DNA from: Chitinimonas prasina
GTDB taxonomy: Bacteria > Pseudomonadota > Gammaproteobacteria > Burkholderiales > Chitinimonadaceae
DNA length: 64,000 nt
Direction: 5' to 3'
NCBI RefSeq assembly: GCF_030160395.1
Contig: NZ_BSOG01000004.1
Span: 124,001-188,000, forward strand
Position numbers and translations under genes: made by a program. Position 1 is the stretch's first letter; each line of letters begins with the position of its first letter. The notes beneath the pieces were generated by a model. The model had not been told where the DNA came from and ran no database searches. It worked only from the letters and a program-made list of their open reading frames with translations. Shown here one piece after another: positions 36,602 to 46,849 of the stretch.

Positions 36602-38065
36602 ATGACCGAACTCGAATTCGACGCGCTCGCGCGTCAAGGCTATAACCGCATCCCCGTCGTCCAGGAAGGCCTGGCCGATCTCTACACCCCCCTGTCCGTT
36701 TATCTGCGCCTGGCCGATGCACCCTATTCCTATCTGCTGGAATCGGTCGTCGGCGGCGAGCGCTTCGGCCGCTACAGCTTTATCGGCCTGCCCGCACGTA
36801 CCGTGCTGACGGTACGTGGGCGTCAGACCGAAGTCAGCGTCAACGGCGAAGTGGTCGAGCGTCATGAAGGCGATCCGCTAAGCTTTATCGGCGAGTTTGA
36901 ATCGCGCTTCAAAGTACCCCAGTTGCCCAACCTGCCCCGCTTTGCCGGCGGGCTGGTCGGTTACTTTGGCTACGACACCATCAGGCTGATTGAGAAGAAG
37001 CTGGCTCAGTGCGACAAGCCCGACCCCATAGGCGCGCCAGATATCCAGTTGCTATTGAGCGAAGAGATTGCCATTTTCGACAACCTCAGCGGCAAGCTCT
37101 ACCTGGTGGTCTATGCCGACCCCAGCCAGCCGCAGGCCTTTGCCAAGGCCCACTCGCGCCTGCATGCACTACGCATGCAGCTGCGTGATCCGGCTCGCCT
37201 GCCCCGTACCGAGGCCACCCCGCCCACCACGGCCAAGTCCGAATTCGGCGAAAGCAACTTTAAGGCAGCAGTGGAGAAGGCCAAGCAATACATTCTTGAT
37301 GGCGACATCATGCAGGTCGTGTTGTCGCAGCGCATGTCCATGCGCTTCGAACAGCCGCCCATCACGCTCTACCGCGCACTGCGCAGCCTCAACCCTTCGC
37401 CCTATATGTTCTACTACCAGTTGGGCGATACGCATATCGTCGGTGCCTCGCCCGAGATCCTGGTCCGCCACGAAGGCGGCACCGTCACGGTACGCCCCAT
37501 CGCCGGTACCCGGCCACGCGGCAAGAGCCGCGACGAAGACCTGGCCCTGGAAGCGGAGTTGCTGGCCGACCCCAAGGAAATCGCCGAGCATGTGATGCTG
37601 ATGGACCTGGGCCGCAATGACGTAGGCCGGGTAGCACAGACTGGCACCGTCAAGGTGACCGACGATCGCGTGGTAGAGCGCTACTCCCACGTCATGCACA
37701 TCGTCTCCAGCGTAGAGGCCGCCCTCAAGCCGGGCATGAGCAATCTGGACATACTGCGCGCCACCTTCCCGGCTGGCACCGTTTCCGGTGCGCCCAAGGT
37801 ACGCGCCATGCAGATCATCGACGAGCTGGAACCCACCAAGCGCGGTATCTATTCGGGTGCTGTGGGCTACCTGGGCTTCAATGGCGATATGGATGTGGCC
37901 ATCGCCCTGCGTACCGCCGTGATCAAGAACAAGACCCTCTATGTGCAGGCCGGTGCCGGCATTGTGGCCGATTCGGTGCCACAGTCCGAATGGCAGGAAA
38001 CCCAGAACAAGGCCCGCGCCGTGCTGCGTGCAGCCGAAATGGCCCAAAAGGGCCTGGACGGCTGA
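36602..38065 (+). CDS. trpE: Anthranilate synthase component I
   Basis: First committed step of tryptophan synthesis: chorismate and ammonia or Gln to anthranilate. The 487-aa product has the N-terminal Trp-binding region (including [18 protein letters not shown]), and the chorismate-binding motifs [23 protein letters not shown] and [16 protein letters not shown]. The LLES motif near the N-terminus argues for feedback inhibition by Trp. ATG 36602 is chosen over 36584. Starts a trpE-G-(two genes)-D-C run. Confidence 0.97.
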   Translation: MTELEFDALARQGYNRIPVVQEGLADLYTPLSVYLRLADAPYSYLLESVVGGERFGRYSFIGLPARTVLTVRGRQTEVSVNGEVVERHEGDPLSFIGEFESRFKVPQLPNLPRFAGGLVGYFGYDTIRLIEKKLAQCDKPDPIGAPDIQLLLSEEIAIFDNLSGKLYLVVYADPSQPQAFAKAHSRLHALRMQLRDPARLPRTEATPPTTAKSEFGESNFKAAVEKAKQYILDGDIMQVVLSQRMSMRFEQPPITLYRALRSLNPSPYMFYYQLGDTHIVGASPEILVRHEGGTVTVRPIAGTRPRGKSRDEDLALEAELLADPKEIAEHVMLMDLGRNDVGRVAQTGTVKVTDDRVVERYSHVMHIVSSVEAALKPGMSNLDILRATFPAGTVSGAPKVRAMQIIDELEPTKRGIYSGAVGYLGFNGDMDVAIALRTAVIKNKTLYVQAGAGIVADSVPQSEWQETQNKARAVLRAAEMAQKGLDG

Positions 38066-38171
38066 GCCCCAGTACGCCGACGCAAGCGCAGCCGGGTGTA
38101 CCCTGCCGGCTGCCTCTCTAGATCATGCGGCCTGCCCATGGCAGGCGGCCTAATCAGGTAGTAACGCCACC

Positions 38172-38741
38172 ATGCTATTGATGATCGACAACTACGACAG
38201 CTTTACCTACAACCTGGTCCAGTACTTTGGTGAACTGGGGCAAACGGTAGAGGTTTACCGCAACGACGAGATCAGCCTGGACGAGATTGCCGCAAAGCAG
38301 CCCCAGTACCTGGTGGTCTCCCCCGGCCCCTGCTCTCCCAGTGAAGCGGGCATCTCGGTCGCTGCCATCCAGCGCTTCGCAGGGCAAATCCCCATCCTGG
38401 GCGTCTGCCTGGGCCATCAATCCATAGGTCAGGCTTTTGGCGGCAAGATCATCCATGCCAAGCAACTGATGCACGGCAAGACCTCACCGGTCAGCCACCT
38501 CAGCGTGGGTACCTTCAAGGATCTGCCCTCGCCCTTTATCGCCACCCGCTACCATTCGCTAGTGATAGAGCGCGACAGCTGCCCAGACTGCCTGGAAATC
38601 ACCGCCTGGACGGAAGATGGCGAAATCATGGGGGTAAGGCATAAAACCTTGCCTATAGAAGGGGTGCAGTTCCACCCCGAGGCCATCCTTACCGAACACG
38701 GTCACCAGATGCTGGATAACTTCCTCAAGACCTATGCCTGA
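38172..38741 (+). CDS. trpG: Anthranilate synthase component II / glutamine amidotransferase
   Basis: A 189-aa class I amidotransferase subunit that supplies ammonia to TrpE (and possibly PabB, as in many bacteria). The motifs are [31 protein letters not shown] with the catalytic Cys, and the C-terminal GVQFHPEAI with His and Glu. Two strong hairpins lie in the 106-base gap after trpE (38093-38120 and 38130-38146). Confidence 0.96.
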   Translation: MLLMIDNYDSFTYNLVQYFGELGQTVEVYRNDEISLDEIAAKQPQYLVVSPGPCSPSEAGISVAAIQRFAGQIPILGVCLGHQSIGQAFGGKIIHAKQLMHGKTSPVSHLSVGTFKDLPSPFIATRYHSLVIERDSCPDCLEITAWTEDGEIMGVRHKTLPIEGVQFHPEAILTEHGHQMLDNFLKTYA

Positions 38742-39168
38742 CACCAGCCATCTCGCCACACCGCTTGAAGGGCATTGTTTCTGTGGCGCGGTGCGCTATC
38801 GCGTCACGGCACCCGCCAAATGGTGTGCCCATTGTCACTGCAGCATGTGCCGGCAGGCCCATGGCGCCGCCTTTGTGACCTGGTTTGGTGTACCGCTGTC
38901 CGCGCTCTGCCTCAGCCAAGGCGAGGCCGCGCTGCAGTGGTTTGATTCCTCGCACGCGGCCAAGCGGGGCTTTTGCAAGCATTGTGGTACGCCTCTGTTT
39001 TTCCATGGCCTGCGCTGGGCCGACGAGATGCATATTGCCCGCGCCAGCCTGCGCCAAGGCGAGGTGCAGCACCCTTCCTCGCATGTGTTCTATGACAGCC
39101 ATGTAACCTGGGCCAACTGCGATGACGGCCTGCCGCGCTTCGACGCCAGCAATCAATTGATGCCGTGA
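38734..39168 (+). CDS. GFA/CENP-V domain zinc protein
   Basis: A 144-aa Gfa-family protein with [21 protein letters not shown] and [12 protein letters not shown] zinc motifs. It overlaps the end of trpG by 8 bases and its own stop overlaps the next gene's GTG start. So it is embedded in the trp operon, which is unusual. Role unknown; a formaldehyde link is not assumed. Confidence 0.85.
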   Translation: MPDTSHLATPLEGHCFCGAVRYRVTAPAKWCAHCHCSMCRQAHGAAFVTWFGVPLSALCLSQGEAALQWFDSSHAAKRGFCKHCGTPLFFHGLRWADEMHIARASLRQGEVQHPSSHVFYDSHVTWANCDDGLPRFDASNQLMP

Positions 39169-40454
39169 CGCCGCCCAGCCCATCCTGGTATGCCAGCCGC
39201 CAACCTGCACCCGCTGTACGCCCCTGCTGCAGCGGCAGGCTCGTGGCCGATGTGGGCATCCTGGGCGGTGGCCTTACTGGCTTGTCCAGCGCGCTTTACC
39301 TGGCAGAACAAGGCGTTTCCGTGGCCCTGCTGGAGGCGGATCGCATAGGCAGCGGCGCATCAGGCCGCAACGGTGGCCAGGCACTGCAGGGTTTTGCCGG
39401 CAGCATGACGGTTGTTGAACAAGCCGTCGGGCCTGCCATCGCCCGGCAACTCTGGGACATGTCACTTGAAGCGCTGGCCCTGCTCAAACAGCACATCGCC
39501 CGCTTCAATATCGCCTGCGATCTCAGCCCCGGTGGCTATGTCTACGCAGCCCTGCATGAGGGCCAGTTGGCAGAGCTGGCGCAATGGCAGCAACAGGCAC
39601 GGCAGCGCTACGGTTATGTCGATCTGCAACTGCTGGACTGCAACGCCCTCCAGGCCCATGTCGGCAGCAGCCGCTATGTCGGTGGCCTGTACGACCCAAA
39701 TGAAACACATCTGGACCCCTGGGCCTACACCTTGGGCCTGGCTGATGCAGCCGAGGCCGCTGGCGCGAAGCTCTACGAGCACAGCCCTGCCAGCGGTTGG
39801 CAGCGTGACGGTGATGGCTATTGCATCGCGACCCCGGCCGGTCAGCTGCACTGCCGCCAATTGTTCCTGGCAACCAATGCCACGGCCCTGACTCCACAGC
39901 TGGCCCGCCATTTTCTGCCGGTAGAGAGTTTCATCGTCGCTACCGAACCGCTCGACGCTGGCCTGGTGCGCTCCATATTGCCCAGCAATGCGGCCGTTGC
40001 CGATTGCAACCGGGTACTCAATTACTTCCGCCTCAGCCCCGACCATCGCCTCTTGTTTGGCGGTCGCGCTGCCGGCACAGCCACAGACCGCCTTGCCGAT
40101 ACTCAGGCGCGCATGCTGCAGGTGTTTCCGCAATTGGCCGACGCCCGGATCGAGCACGCCTGGGGTGGCCGGGTCGATGTCACACCCCACAAGCTACCGC
40201 ACCTGGGCAGGCTCCCCGATGGCGCCCTGTTCGCCCAGGGTTTCAGCGGCCATGGCCTGGCCCTGAGCGGTCTCGTCGGCAAGGTCATGGCCGAAGCCAT
40301 GCTGGGCCGGCCCGAACGGCTTGCGCTGTTTGAGCGCATACCCCAACATGCCCTACCTACACACCTGCCAGGCTTTACCCAAGCGGCCCTGACCCTGGGC
40401 ATGGCTTGGTACCAGTGGCGGGACTGGCTGGATGCCCGCTGGCATGGCGACTGA
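39165..40454 (+). CDS. FAD-dependent amine oxidase, PuuB/DadA-like
   Basis: A 429-aa D-amino-acid-oxidase-fold protein. The Rossmann motif is VGILGGGLTGLSSALYLAEQG, then SGASGRNGGQALQGF as in gamma-glutamylputrescine oxidase PuuB. A C-terminal motif GHGLALSGLVGKVMAEA binds FAD. The start is GTG 39165, overlapping the preceding stop (GTGA). It probably oxidises an amine or amino-acid derivative. Substrate unknown; no other polyamine genes are near. Confidence 0.85.
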   Translation: MTPPSPSWYASRQPAPAVRPCCSGRLVADVGILGGGLTGLSSALYLAEQGVSVALLEADRIGSGASGRNGGQALQGFAGSMTVVEQAVGPAIARQLWDMSLEALALLKQHIARFNIACDLSPGGYVYAALHEGQLAELAQWQQQARQRYGYVDLQLLDCNALQAHVGSSRYVGGLYDPNETHLDPWAYTLGLADAAEAAGAKLYEHSPASGWQRDGDGYCIATPAGQLHCRQLFLATNATALTPQLARHFLPVESFIVATEPLDAGLVRSILPSNAAVADCNRVLNYFRLSPDHRLLFGGRAAGTATDRLADTQARMLQVFPQLADARIEHAWGGRVDVTPHKLPHLGRLPDGALFAQGFSGHGLALSGLVGKVMAEAMLGRPERLALFERIPQHALPTHLPGFTQAALTLGMAWYQWRDWLDARWHGD

Positions 40455-40584
40455 GCTGCCGCCAGTACCGCCTCCCCACACAGCAGCCTGGAAAGTCATA
40501 AGGAAATAAGCCCATTTCCTTTGCTAGCCCCTCCGCTTTAGGTTGAAATCCCTACCCACCCTGTTTGATGCAAGCGCCCACGCC

Positions 40585-41613
40585 ATGATCACGCCACAAG
40601 CCGCCCTCAACCGCCTGATAGACGGTAACGAATTGTTCTACGACGAGATGCTCTCCGTGATGCGGCAGATCATGACGGGGGAAATGACCCCCACCCAGAC
40701 CGCCGCCATACTGATAGGCCTGCGGGTCAAGGTAGAGACCGTGTCCGAGATAGCCGCCGCTGCCACGGTGATGCGCGAGCTATCGAATAAGGTCTCGGTA
40801 AAGGACAGGCGCCATCTGGTGGATACCTGCGGTACTGGTGGCGATGGGGCCCATACCTTCAATATCTCCACCACCGCAGCCTTCGTCGCCGCCGCCGCCG
40901 GTGCGCGTGTCGCCAAGCATGGCAATCGCGGCGTATCCAGCAGCAGCGGCTCGGCCGATGTACTGGAGGCCTTGGGCGTCAATCTGGTGCTCACCCCGGA
41001 GCAGGTAGGCCATTGCATAGACGAACTGGGGGTAGGCTTCATGTTCGCCCCCAACCATCACGGCGCCATGAAGAACGTCGCCCCCATACGGCGCGAGCTG
41101 GGTGTACGCACCATTTTCAACATACTTGGCCCACTCACCAATCCAGCCGCTGCCGATAATCAGGTCATGGGCGTATTCCATCCCGACCTGGTCGGCATAC
41201 AATGCCGCGTGCTGAAGGAGCTGGGTAGCCGTCATGTGCTGATCGTGCACGGCCGCGATGGCCTGGACGAAATCAGCCTGCGCGACACCACCCTGGTGGC
41301 CGAACTCAGGGAGGGTGAAATCAACGAATTCGTGTTCGACCCGCGCGAGCATGGTTTCAGCTTCTGCCAGGCGGCCGACCTGCACGCTGGCAACCCGCAG
41401 GAATCCCGCGCACGGATCGAAGCTGTACTGGCCGGTGAGGCAGGCCCCTGCCGCGATATCGTGGTGCTGAATGCCGGTGCAGCCCTTTATGCTGCCGACG
41501 TCAGCGCCACCCTGGCCGATGGTTTTGCCGCTGCCGCTGCCGCCATTGATAACGGTGCCGCCCGCGCCAGGCTCGATGCTCTGGTGAAACTGACCCAACA
41601 ATACAAAGCCTGA
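40585..41613 (+). CDS. trpD: Anthranilate phosphoribosyltransferase
   Basis: Second step of tryptophan synthesis, joining PRPP to anthranilate. The 342-aa product has [17 protein letters not shown], the [21 protein letters not shown] active-site loop and [15 protein letters not shown] 40585 is used. The trpC gene begins 3 bases after its stop. Confidence 0.97.
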   Translation: MITPQAALNRLIDGNELFYDEMLSVMRQIMTGEMTPTQTAAILIGLRVKVETVSEIAAAATVMRELSNKVSVKDRRHLVDTCGTGGDGAHTFNISTTAAFVAAAAGARVAKHGNRGVSSSSGSADVLEALGVNLVLTPEQVGHCIDELGVGFMFAPNHHGAMKNVAPIRRELGVRTIFNILGPLTNPAAADNQVMGVFHPDLVGIQCRVLKELGSRHVLIVHGRDGLDEISLRDTTLVAELREGEINEFVFDPREHGFSFCQAADLHAGNPQESRARIEAVLAGEAGPCRDIVVLNAGAALYAADVSATLADGFAAAAAAIDNGAARARLDALVKLTQQYKA

Positions 41614-41616
41614 TCC

Positions 41617-42405
41617 ATGTCCGACATCCTCAAGCAGATACTCGCCACCAAGATTGAAGAAGTCGCCGCCGCCCAACGGCATACCCCCTTGGCCTCCGTC
41701 CGCGCAGCAGCGGAAGCGCTGGGCGGATTGCGTGATTTCGTAGGTGCCTTGCGCAGCCAGTACGCTGACGGCCATGCAGCCGTCATCGCCGAGATCAAGA
41801 AGGCCAGTCCCTCCAAGGGCGTGATACGGGCCGACTTTCAGCCTGCGGCAATCGCTGAGGACTATGCCCAGCATGGCGCGGCCTGCTTGTCCGTACTGAC
41901 CGACGAGCAGTACTTCCAGGGCCATGCCGATTACCTCAAGGTGGCCCGTGCCGCCTGCCGCTTACCGGTGCTACGCAAGGATTTCGTGGTGGACGCCTAC
42001 CAGGTCTACGAGGCCAGGGCCATGGGTGCCGACTGTATCCTGCTTATCGTGGGCGCGCTGGAGACCGCGCATATGCTGGAACTGGAAGCCCTGGCACAGG
42101 AACTGGGCATGGCCGTCCTGGTGGAATCGCACGATGGCGCCGAACTGGAACGTGCAATGCAACTGAAGACCCCGCTGATCGGCATCAACAACCGGGATCT
42201 GCGCAGCTTTGAGGTCAGCCTGCAGACTACGCTGAACCTGTTGGACGATATCCCTAGCGATCGTATCGTCGTGACCGAATCCGGCATACTCAAACCAGCC
42301 GACGTCAATCTGATGCTGGAACATGAGGTATATGCCTTCCTGGTTGGCGAAGCCTTTATGCGCGAGCCTTCTCCCGGCAAGGCACTGAGCCGCCTGTTTG
42401 CCTGA
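41617..42405 (+). CDS. trpC: Indole-3-glycerol-phosphate synthase
   Basis: A 262-aa TIM-barrel enzyme that closes the indole ring. The motifs are [30 protein letters not shown] and [14 protein letters not shown]. It is the monofunctional type, not fused to TrpF. It ends the trp run; a stable hairpin at 42421 follows. Confidence 0.97.
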   Translation: MSDILKQILATKIEEVAAAQRHTPLASVRAAAEALGGLRDFVGALRSQYADGHAAVIAEIKKASPSKGVIRADFQPAAIAEDYAQHGAACLSVLTDEQYFQGHADYLKVARAACRLPVLRKDFVVDAYQVYEARAMGADCILLIVGALETAHMLELEALAQELGMAVLVESHDGAELERAMQLKTPLIGINNRDLRSFEVSLQTTLNLLDDIPSDRIVVTESGILKPADVNLMLEHEVYAFLVGEAFMREPSPGKALSRLFA

Positions 42406-42420
42406 ACCTGGCCTCTCCTC

Positions 42421-42450
42421 GCAACAAGGCGCCCTTGGGCGCCTTGTTGC
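42421..42450. terminator. Strong hairpin at the end of the trp run
   Basis: GCAACAAGGCGCC and GGCGCCTTGTTGC pair perfectly over 13 bases with a CTTG loop. Only TTGT follows, so it is a weak intrinsic terminator or a stabilising 3' end. Confidence 0.65.
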
Positions 42451-42455
42451 TTGTC

Positions 42456-42565
42456 GAGCCGCTAAAAACCCTTCTGCCGTGGTTGTGCAAGCTCTCCGTA
42501 CCTGCGTACTGTCTGCGCTTCCGCGCCTGGCCAAAGCCGCTTTGCCGGGTTTTTGCCAGCGGCAC
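42456..42565 (+). repeat. 110-bp inverted-repeat element B, copy 2
   Basis: GAGCCGCTAAAAACCC at the left is matched by GGGTTTTTGCCAGCGGCAC at the right. The interior aligns end to end with the reverse complement of 20712-20822. This copy lies directly after the trp hairpin. The remaining gap up to the porin at 42853 has a likely promoter with TATAAA near 42714 but no gene. Confidence 0.75.
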
Positions 42566-42852
42566 TCAGCGCCTGTCACGATCAGGCCATGATTGCCCTG
42601 TTGCCTGCTCCGTCGTCCATGACCCATCACTGACTGGCGTTCATAACCGCCACTAGGGTGCTGCATTGCAGCAACAGCAGCAGCTTATGTAATTTGGGTG
42701 TCACTTGGCTCCCGTATAAATCGCGCCGTTGCCCAGGCGCCGAGCGCCCGGCCCACCGCCAGCAGCGACCGCTCCTCCCCTGTTTTGTCCAGGCATGCAG
42801 GCAGGCAGCGTCCTCACGGCGCTTCCCGATTCATACAACTGGAGCCTATCCA

Positions 42853-43890
42853 ATGAAAAAGCAACTGCTCGCCATCGCCGTCCTCGGCGCACTCGCAGCC
42901 CCCGCCTTTGCCGCTGACAGCAATGTCACCCTGTATGGCCGCCTGGAAATGGGCTACGAGTTCTTCGACAACGGCGACACTGCTGCACTCAAGGGCGTCA
43001 CTACCCAGCGCGTTGAAGGCTATGCCTCGCGTATCGGCTTCAAGGGCGAAGAAGACCTGGGCGGTGGCCTGAAGGCTGTGTTCCAGATCGAAACCAAGGT
43101 CAATCCCGACAACGCCGCCCAGACGTCCTTTGCCGACCGCAATAGCTATGTCGGCTTGAAGGGTGACTTCGGTACCCTGCTGATTGGCCGTCATGACACC
43201 CCGTTCAAGCAACTGAACAAGAACGTGGAGATCATGTGGGGCAATGCCGAGCAGACCGAAGTCGTCACCAACGGCAAGGCCTCAGGTGTCAGCCTGCATA
43301 CCCGCCAGGACAACATCCTGCACTACACCTCGCCCAAGTTCAGCGATATCACCCTGCGCGCCTCGTTTGCCCCTGATGAAGCCAAGACCGGCTCCACCAA
43401 CAAGCGCCGCTTCTCCGTCTCTGGTGAATTCGACAACGGTACCTTCAACGTCGGTCTGGGTTATGAGAACCAGGCCGACCAGGTAGCGGCAGGCAAGGAT
43501 CGCCAAGGCCTGAAGCTGGTTGGCGGCTTCAAGCTGGGCGACACCACCTTTGGCGCGGCATACAGCCAGCTGGAAAACGAAACGGTCAAGGAAGTGGATA
43601 CCTTCGCCCTGGCAGTCAGCCACAAGATAGGCGCCGTTACCCTGAAGGGTGCCTGGGCCACCGCCAGCGAGAACGATATCGGCAGCAACACCCAGGATGG
43701 CGTCGACATGTATGGCCTGGAAGTGGATTACTCCCTATCCAAGCGCACTGCCGTGTACGGCCTGTTCACCCAGATCAAGAACGAAACCAAGGCTTCCGCC
43801 GGCTTTGCCAACGGCACCTCAGGTGGCGCACCGATCGGTGCTGGCGCTGATCCACGCATCTTCAGCGTGGGTATCCGCCACAACTTCTGA
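42853..43890 (+). CDS. Gram-negative porin
   Basis: A 345-aa outer-membrane beta-barrel porin of the Neisseria/Burkholderia type. The signal peptide ends GALAAPAFA, and mature SNVTLYGRLEMGYEF begins the first strand. The constriction-loop region and terminal aromatic residue (GIRHNF) are typical. It forms a trimeric pore for small solutes. It is the first of two tandem but separate porin genes; a terminator at 43914 follows. Confidence 0.93.
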   Translation: MKKQLLAIAVLGALAAPAFAADSNVTLYGRLEMGYEFFDNGDTAALKGVTTQRVEGYASRIGFKGEEDLGGGLKAVFQIETKVNPDNAAQTSFADRNSYVGLKGDFGTLLIGRHDTPFKQLNKNVEIMWGNAEQTEVVTNGKASGVSLHTRQDNILHYTSPKFSDITLRASFAPDEAKTGSTNKRRFSVSGEFDNGTFNVGLGYENQADQVAAGKDRQGLKLVGGFKLGDTTFGAAYSQLENETVKEVDTFALAVSHKIGAVTLKGAWATASENDIGSNTQDGVDMYGLEVDYSLSKRTAVYGLFTQIKNETKASAGFANGTSGGAPIGAGADPRIFSVGIRHNF

Positions 43891-43913
43891 TCTCTGACCA
43901 AGGCAGGCATTTG

Positions 43914-43941
43914 AAGCGGATGCGGCAGCATCCGCTTTTTT
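43914..43941 (+). terminator. Terminator of the first porin
   Basis: GCGGATGC and GCATCCGC form a stem with loop GGCA, followed by TTTTTT. Confidence 0.85.
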
Positions 43942-44149
43942 ATTGCCCACGCCCCATGCACATCCCCCGCAGAAACACCATACCTTGCTGGGTAGAGGCT
44001 GGCCATGTGTTGCAGAAAAAGCAGCAAATAGGCGCGATTTCCCTGATATCCGGGTAATCCCGATTGCGAGCACGCGCTCCAGGCGAGCAAACTTTTCCTG
44101 GCCTGAGTCCCGGACAGGCTCCCTACGATATCGAACAATGGAGAGAACT

Positions 44150-45151
44150 ATGCGCAAGGCTCTGCTTGCCACGCTGGTAATGGGTGCACTGGCCGCTCCG
44201 GCTTTTGCCGAAGGTACGGTCACGGTATATGGCCAGATGAACGTCGGCGTGGTGTTCCACGACGAAGGCCCTGTCACCAAGACCAAGGTAGACAACCTCT
44301 ACACCTCGTCGCGTCTGGGCTTCAAGGGCGACGAAAACCTGGGCGACGGGCTCAAGGCTTTCTGGCAGATCGAACAAGGCCTGCGTCCTGATGACGCAGC
44401 TACCACCAACTTCGCTAGCCGCGAAGGCTGGGTTGGCCTGCAAGGCGATTTCGGCAAGGTAGGCCTCGGTCGCGGCAAGACGCCCTACACCAATATGGTG
44501 GACTGGTTCGACATCTTTGACGGTGCCATCGGTGCCGCAGCGACTGCCTCCTACTCGGTCGACAGCATCCAGGATTCGCGTTTCAGCAACGCCATCCGCT
44601 ATGACTCCCCGAACCTGAGCGGCTTCAACCTGTCCGGTATGTACAGCTTCGGCGAAAACAAGACCAGCACCACCGGCTCGTCCGATGGTTTCTCGGGCTT
44701 GGCCAGCTACAGCAACGGCCCCATCAAGGCCGGCCTGTCCTACGGTCAGCAGCGCAATCTGGCTGGCGTGAGCGGCAACAAGAAGTCGGCCTGGCAAATC
44801 GGCGGCATCTACACTCTGGGTGATCTGGGCCTGGGCCTGGCCTACCAGGCTGGTGAATGGCGCACTGCTGGGGTCGACTATGACCGCGATACCGTCACTA
44901 CCACGGTGACCTACAAGATAGGTGCTGGCACCCTGCGCGCCGGTGCGCAGTTCGCTGCCGAAGCCGATGTCAATGGCAAGAGCGCTGCCGACAGCGACTT
45001 CACCCGCTACGCTATTGGCTACAAGCACGGCCTGAGCAAGCGTACCTATGCCCTGGTCGAGTACTCCGCCCTCAGCGCCGACAAGAGCATTGCTGGTGCC
45101 GCAGTGGCCGATCAACGTGGCCTGGCCGTGGGTCTGATGCACACGTTCTAA
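44150..45151 (+). CDS. Gram-negative porin
   Basis: A 333-aa porin of the same family as its neighbour, with signal peptide MRKALLATLVMGALAAPAFA, first strand TVTVYGQMNVGVVF and C-terminal MHTF. It is clearly diverged from the first porin, sharing mainly the strand pattern and SRLGFKGDENLGDGLKA-type motifs. Probably an old duplication with different pore or substrate preference. GAGAG stands just before ATG 44150. Confidence 0.93.
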   Translation: MRKALLATLVMGALAAPAFAEGTVTVYGQMNVGVVFHDEGPVTKTKVDNLYTSSRLGFKGDENLGDGLKAFWQIEQGLRPDDAATTNFASREGWVGLQGDFGKVGLGRGKTPYTNMVDWFDIFDGAIGAAATASYSVDSIQDSRFSNAIRYDSPNLSGFNLSGMYSFGENKTSTTGSSDGFSGLASYSNGPIKAGLSYGQQRNLAGVSGNKKSAWQIGGIYTLGDLGLGLAYQAGEWRTAGVDYDRDTVTTTVTYKIGAGTLRAGAQFAAEADVNGKSAADSDFTRYAIGYKHGLSKRTYALVEYSALSADKSIAGAAVADQRGLAVGLMHTF

Positions 45152-45210
45152 GCACCGGCTGACCTTGCCCGCTGCTCGGCAGCAAGGTCAGCAGCCGAGC
45201 GCTGCGCACA

Positions 45211-45251
45211 AAAAAACAGGCGGACATGGAAACCATGCCCGCCTGTTTTTT
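45211..45251. terminator. Bidirectional terminator between the second porin and ctp
   Basis: AAAAAACAGGCGG, one mismatch, CATGG pair with the mirror arm ending in TTTTTT. A second inverted repeat, GCTGACCTTGC with GCAAGGTCAGC, lies just upstream (45158-45192). Confidence 0.85.
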
Positions 45252-45342
45252 CATGCTTGCCGAGCACCTGTCATTAACTCAAGCTACGAGGGGTGACAGA
45301 CTTTGCAAGCGCCAGGGCAGGCCTGGCGCTCGCCATCACGCT

Positions 45343-46830
45343 TTACTTGGTAGTGGTAGCCACAGCCACGCCACCCTCGCTCACCGGCGTCGTGCGGCTG
45401 ACGATCTGCTGCACTTTCAGTACGTTGAGCGCCTGCTGCAGTTGATAGTCCTTCTTCAGCGAAATTTCGCCCGGGCGCAGCGGCTCTTCATCCTTCACCG
45501 GCTTACCATCCTTATCCAGCGCCTCGGGCTTAGCCTTGGCGGGCGCTGCTGGCTGGGGTGCCAGCTTGGCTTCAGGCTGCCCTTGCTTGGCCGGTGCAGT
45601 CTTGGTCTCGTCGCCGCCCTGCGGATTGCTCAGGTGGTGGTCAAGATCAGCCTCACGCACACGGAAGGCATCGCCAGTCACACCATTGAGCGTAGCCTCT
45701 TCAACCTCGATATCCGGCACGATGCCCTTAGCCTGGATAGAGCGACCATTCGGCGTGAAGTAACGGGCTGTCGTCAATTTGATGGCTGAGTCCTTGCCGA
45801 CATTGATGATGGTCTGTACCGACCCCTTGCCGAAGGTCTGGGTACCGACCACCACAGCACGCTTGTGATCCTGCAGGGCACCGGCCACGATCTCCGAGGC
45901 CGAGGCTGAACCGGCATTCACCAGCACAACCAGCGGTACGGTCTTGATATCCTTGGGCAGCGGCTTGCCATCGCGAGGGAAGAACTCGCTGGACGAGTTG
46001 AATTTCTCGCTCGAACCCGGCGCCCGGCCCGTGGTGGAGACCACCAGCACATTATCGGGCAGGAACAAGGAAGACACGCCTATGGCGCCGGTCAGCACGC
46101 CACCCGGGTCATTGCGCAGATCCAGGATCACACCCTTGAGCGAACCCTTGTTTTCCTTGTAGAGGCCTTCCAGCGCGCGTGCAACATCCTCGGTGGAGCG
46201 ATCCTGGAACTGGGCCAGTCGCACATAGCCATAGCCCGCTTCCAGCATGCGGGATTTCACGCTCTGCACCTTGATGACAGCCCGCTTGAGGGTGAATACC
46301 AGCGGCTTGGTCTCTCCCTTGCGCAGCACGGTGAGGACCACCGGAGTATTGGGCTTGCCCCGCATTTTGGCCACGGCATCGCTGAGCGACAAGCCGCGCA
46401 CCGGCGCTTCATCGATCTTCATGATGTAGTCGCCCGCCTTGATGCCCGCCATGAAGGCAGGGGTATCCTCGATCGGCGAGATCACCCTGACCAGACCGTC
46501 CTCCAGATTCACTTCCAGGCCCAGGCCGCCAAACTCACCGCTGGTGTTGACGCGCAGATCCTTGAACGCCTCCGGATCCAGATAGGCCGAATGCGGATCC
46601 AGCCCCGTCAACATGCCATTGATAGCCTCGTTGATGAGCTTCTTGTCGTCCACCGGCTCGACGTAATCCTGCTTGATGCGGGCATAGACATCGGTAAAGG
46701 CACGCAATTCGTTGATCGGCAGGGGCGACAGGGCTTGCTTCTCGGCCAGTGCCGTGGCACCCGCCGTCAACAGTATTCCCAGGCCCGTACCGGCTACCAG
46801 CCAGCTGATTTTTTGCATATTCGCTTGCAT
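45343..46830 (-). CDS. S41 family carboxy-terminal processing peptidase
   Basis: A 495-aa periplasmic or membrane-anchored serine protease of the CtpA/Prc type. It has an N-terminal hydrophobic anchor (ISWLVAGTGLGILLTAGATALA), a PDZ domain (FGGLGLEVNLEDGLVRV onwards), the catalytic Ser in GSASASEIVAGAL and Lys in FGKGSVQTI. The Pro/Lys/Ala-rich tail is variable. The start is ATG 46830, with AAGGA 8 bases upstream. It follows envC and gpmI, an order conserved in many proteobacteria; these proteases often trim peptidoglycan hydrolases. Confidence 0.93.
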   Translation of the reverse strand: MQANMQKISWLVAGTGLGILLTAGATALAEKQALSPLPINELRAFTDVYARIKQDYVEPVDDKKLINEAINGMLTGLDPHSAYLDPEAFKDLRVNTSGEFGGLGLEVNLEDGLVRVISPIEDTPAFMAGIKAGDYIMKIDEAPVRGLSLSDAVAKMRGKPNTPVVLTVLRKGETKPLVFTLKRAVIKVQSVKSRMLEAGYGYVRLAQFQDRSTEDVARALEGLYKENKGSLKGVILDLRNDPGGVLTGAIGVSSLFLPDNVLVVSTTGRAPGSSEKFNSSSEFFPRDGKPLPKDIKTVPLVVLVNAGSASASEIVAGALQDHKRAVVVGTQTFGKGSVQTIINVGKDSAIKLTTARYFTPNGRSIQAKGIVPDIEVEEATLNGVTGDAFRVREADLDHHLSNPQGGDETKTAPAKQGQPEAKLAPQPAAPAKAKPEALDKDGKPVKDEEPLRPGEISLKKDYQLQQALNVLKVQQIVSRTTPVSEGGVAVATTTK

Positions 46831-46849
46831 TGCCAATTTCCTTTACCGG

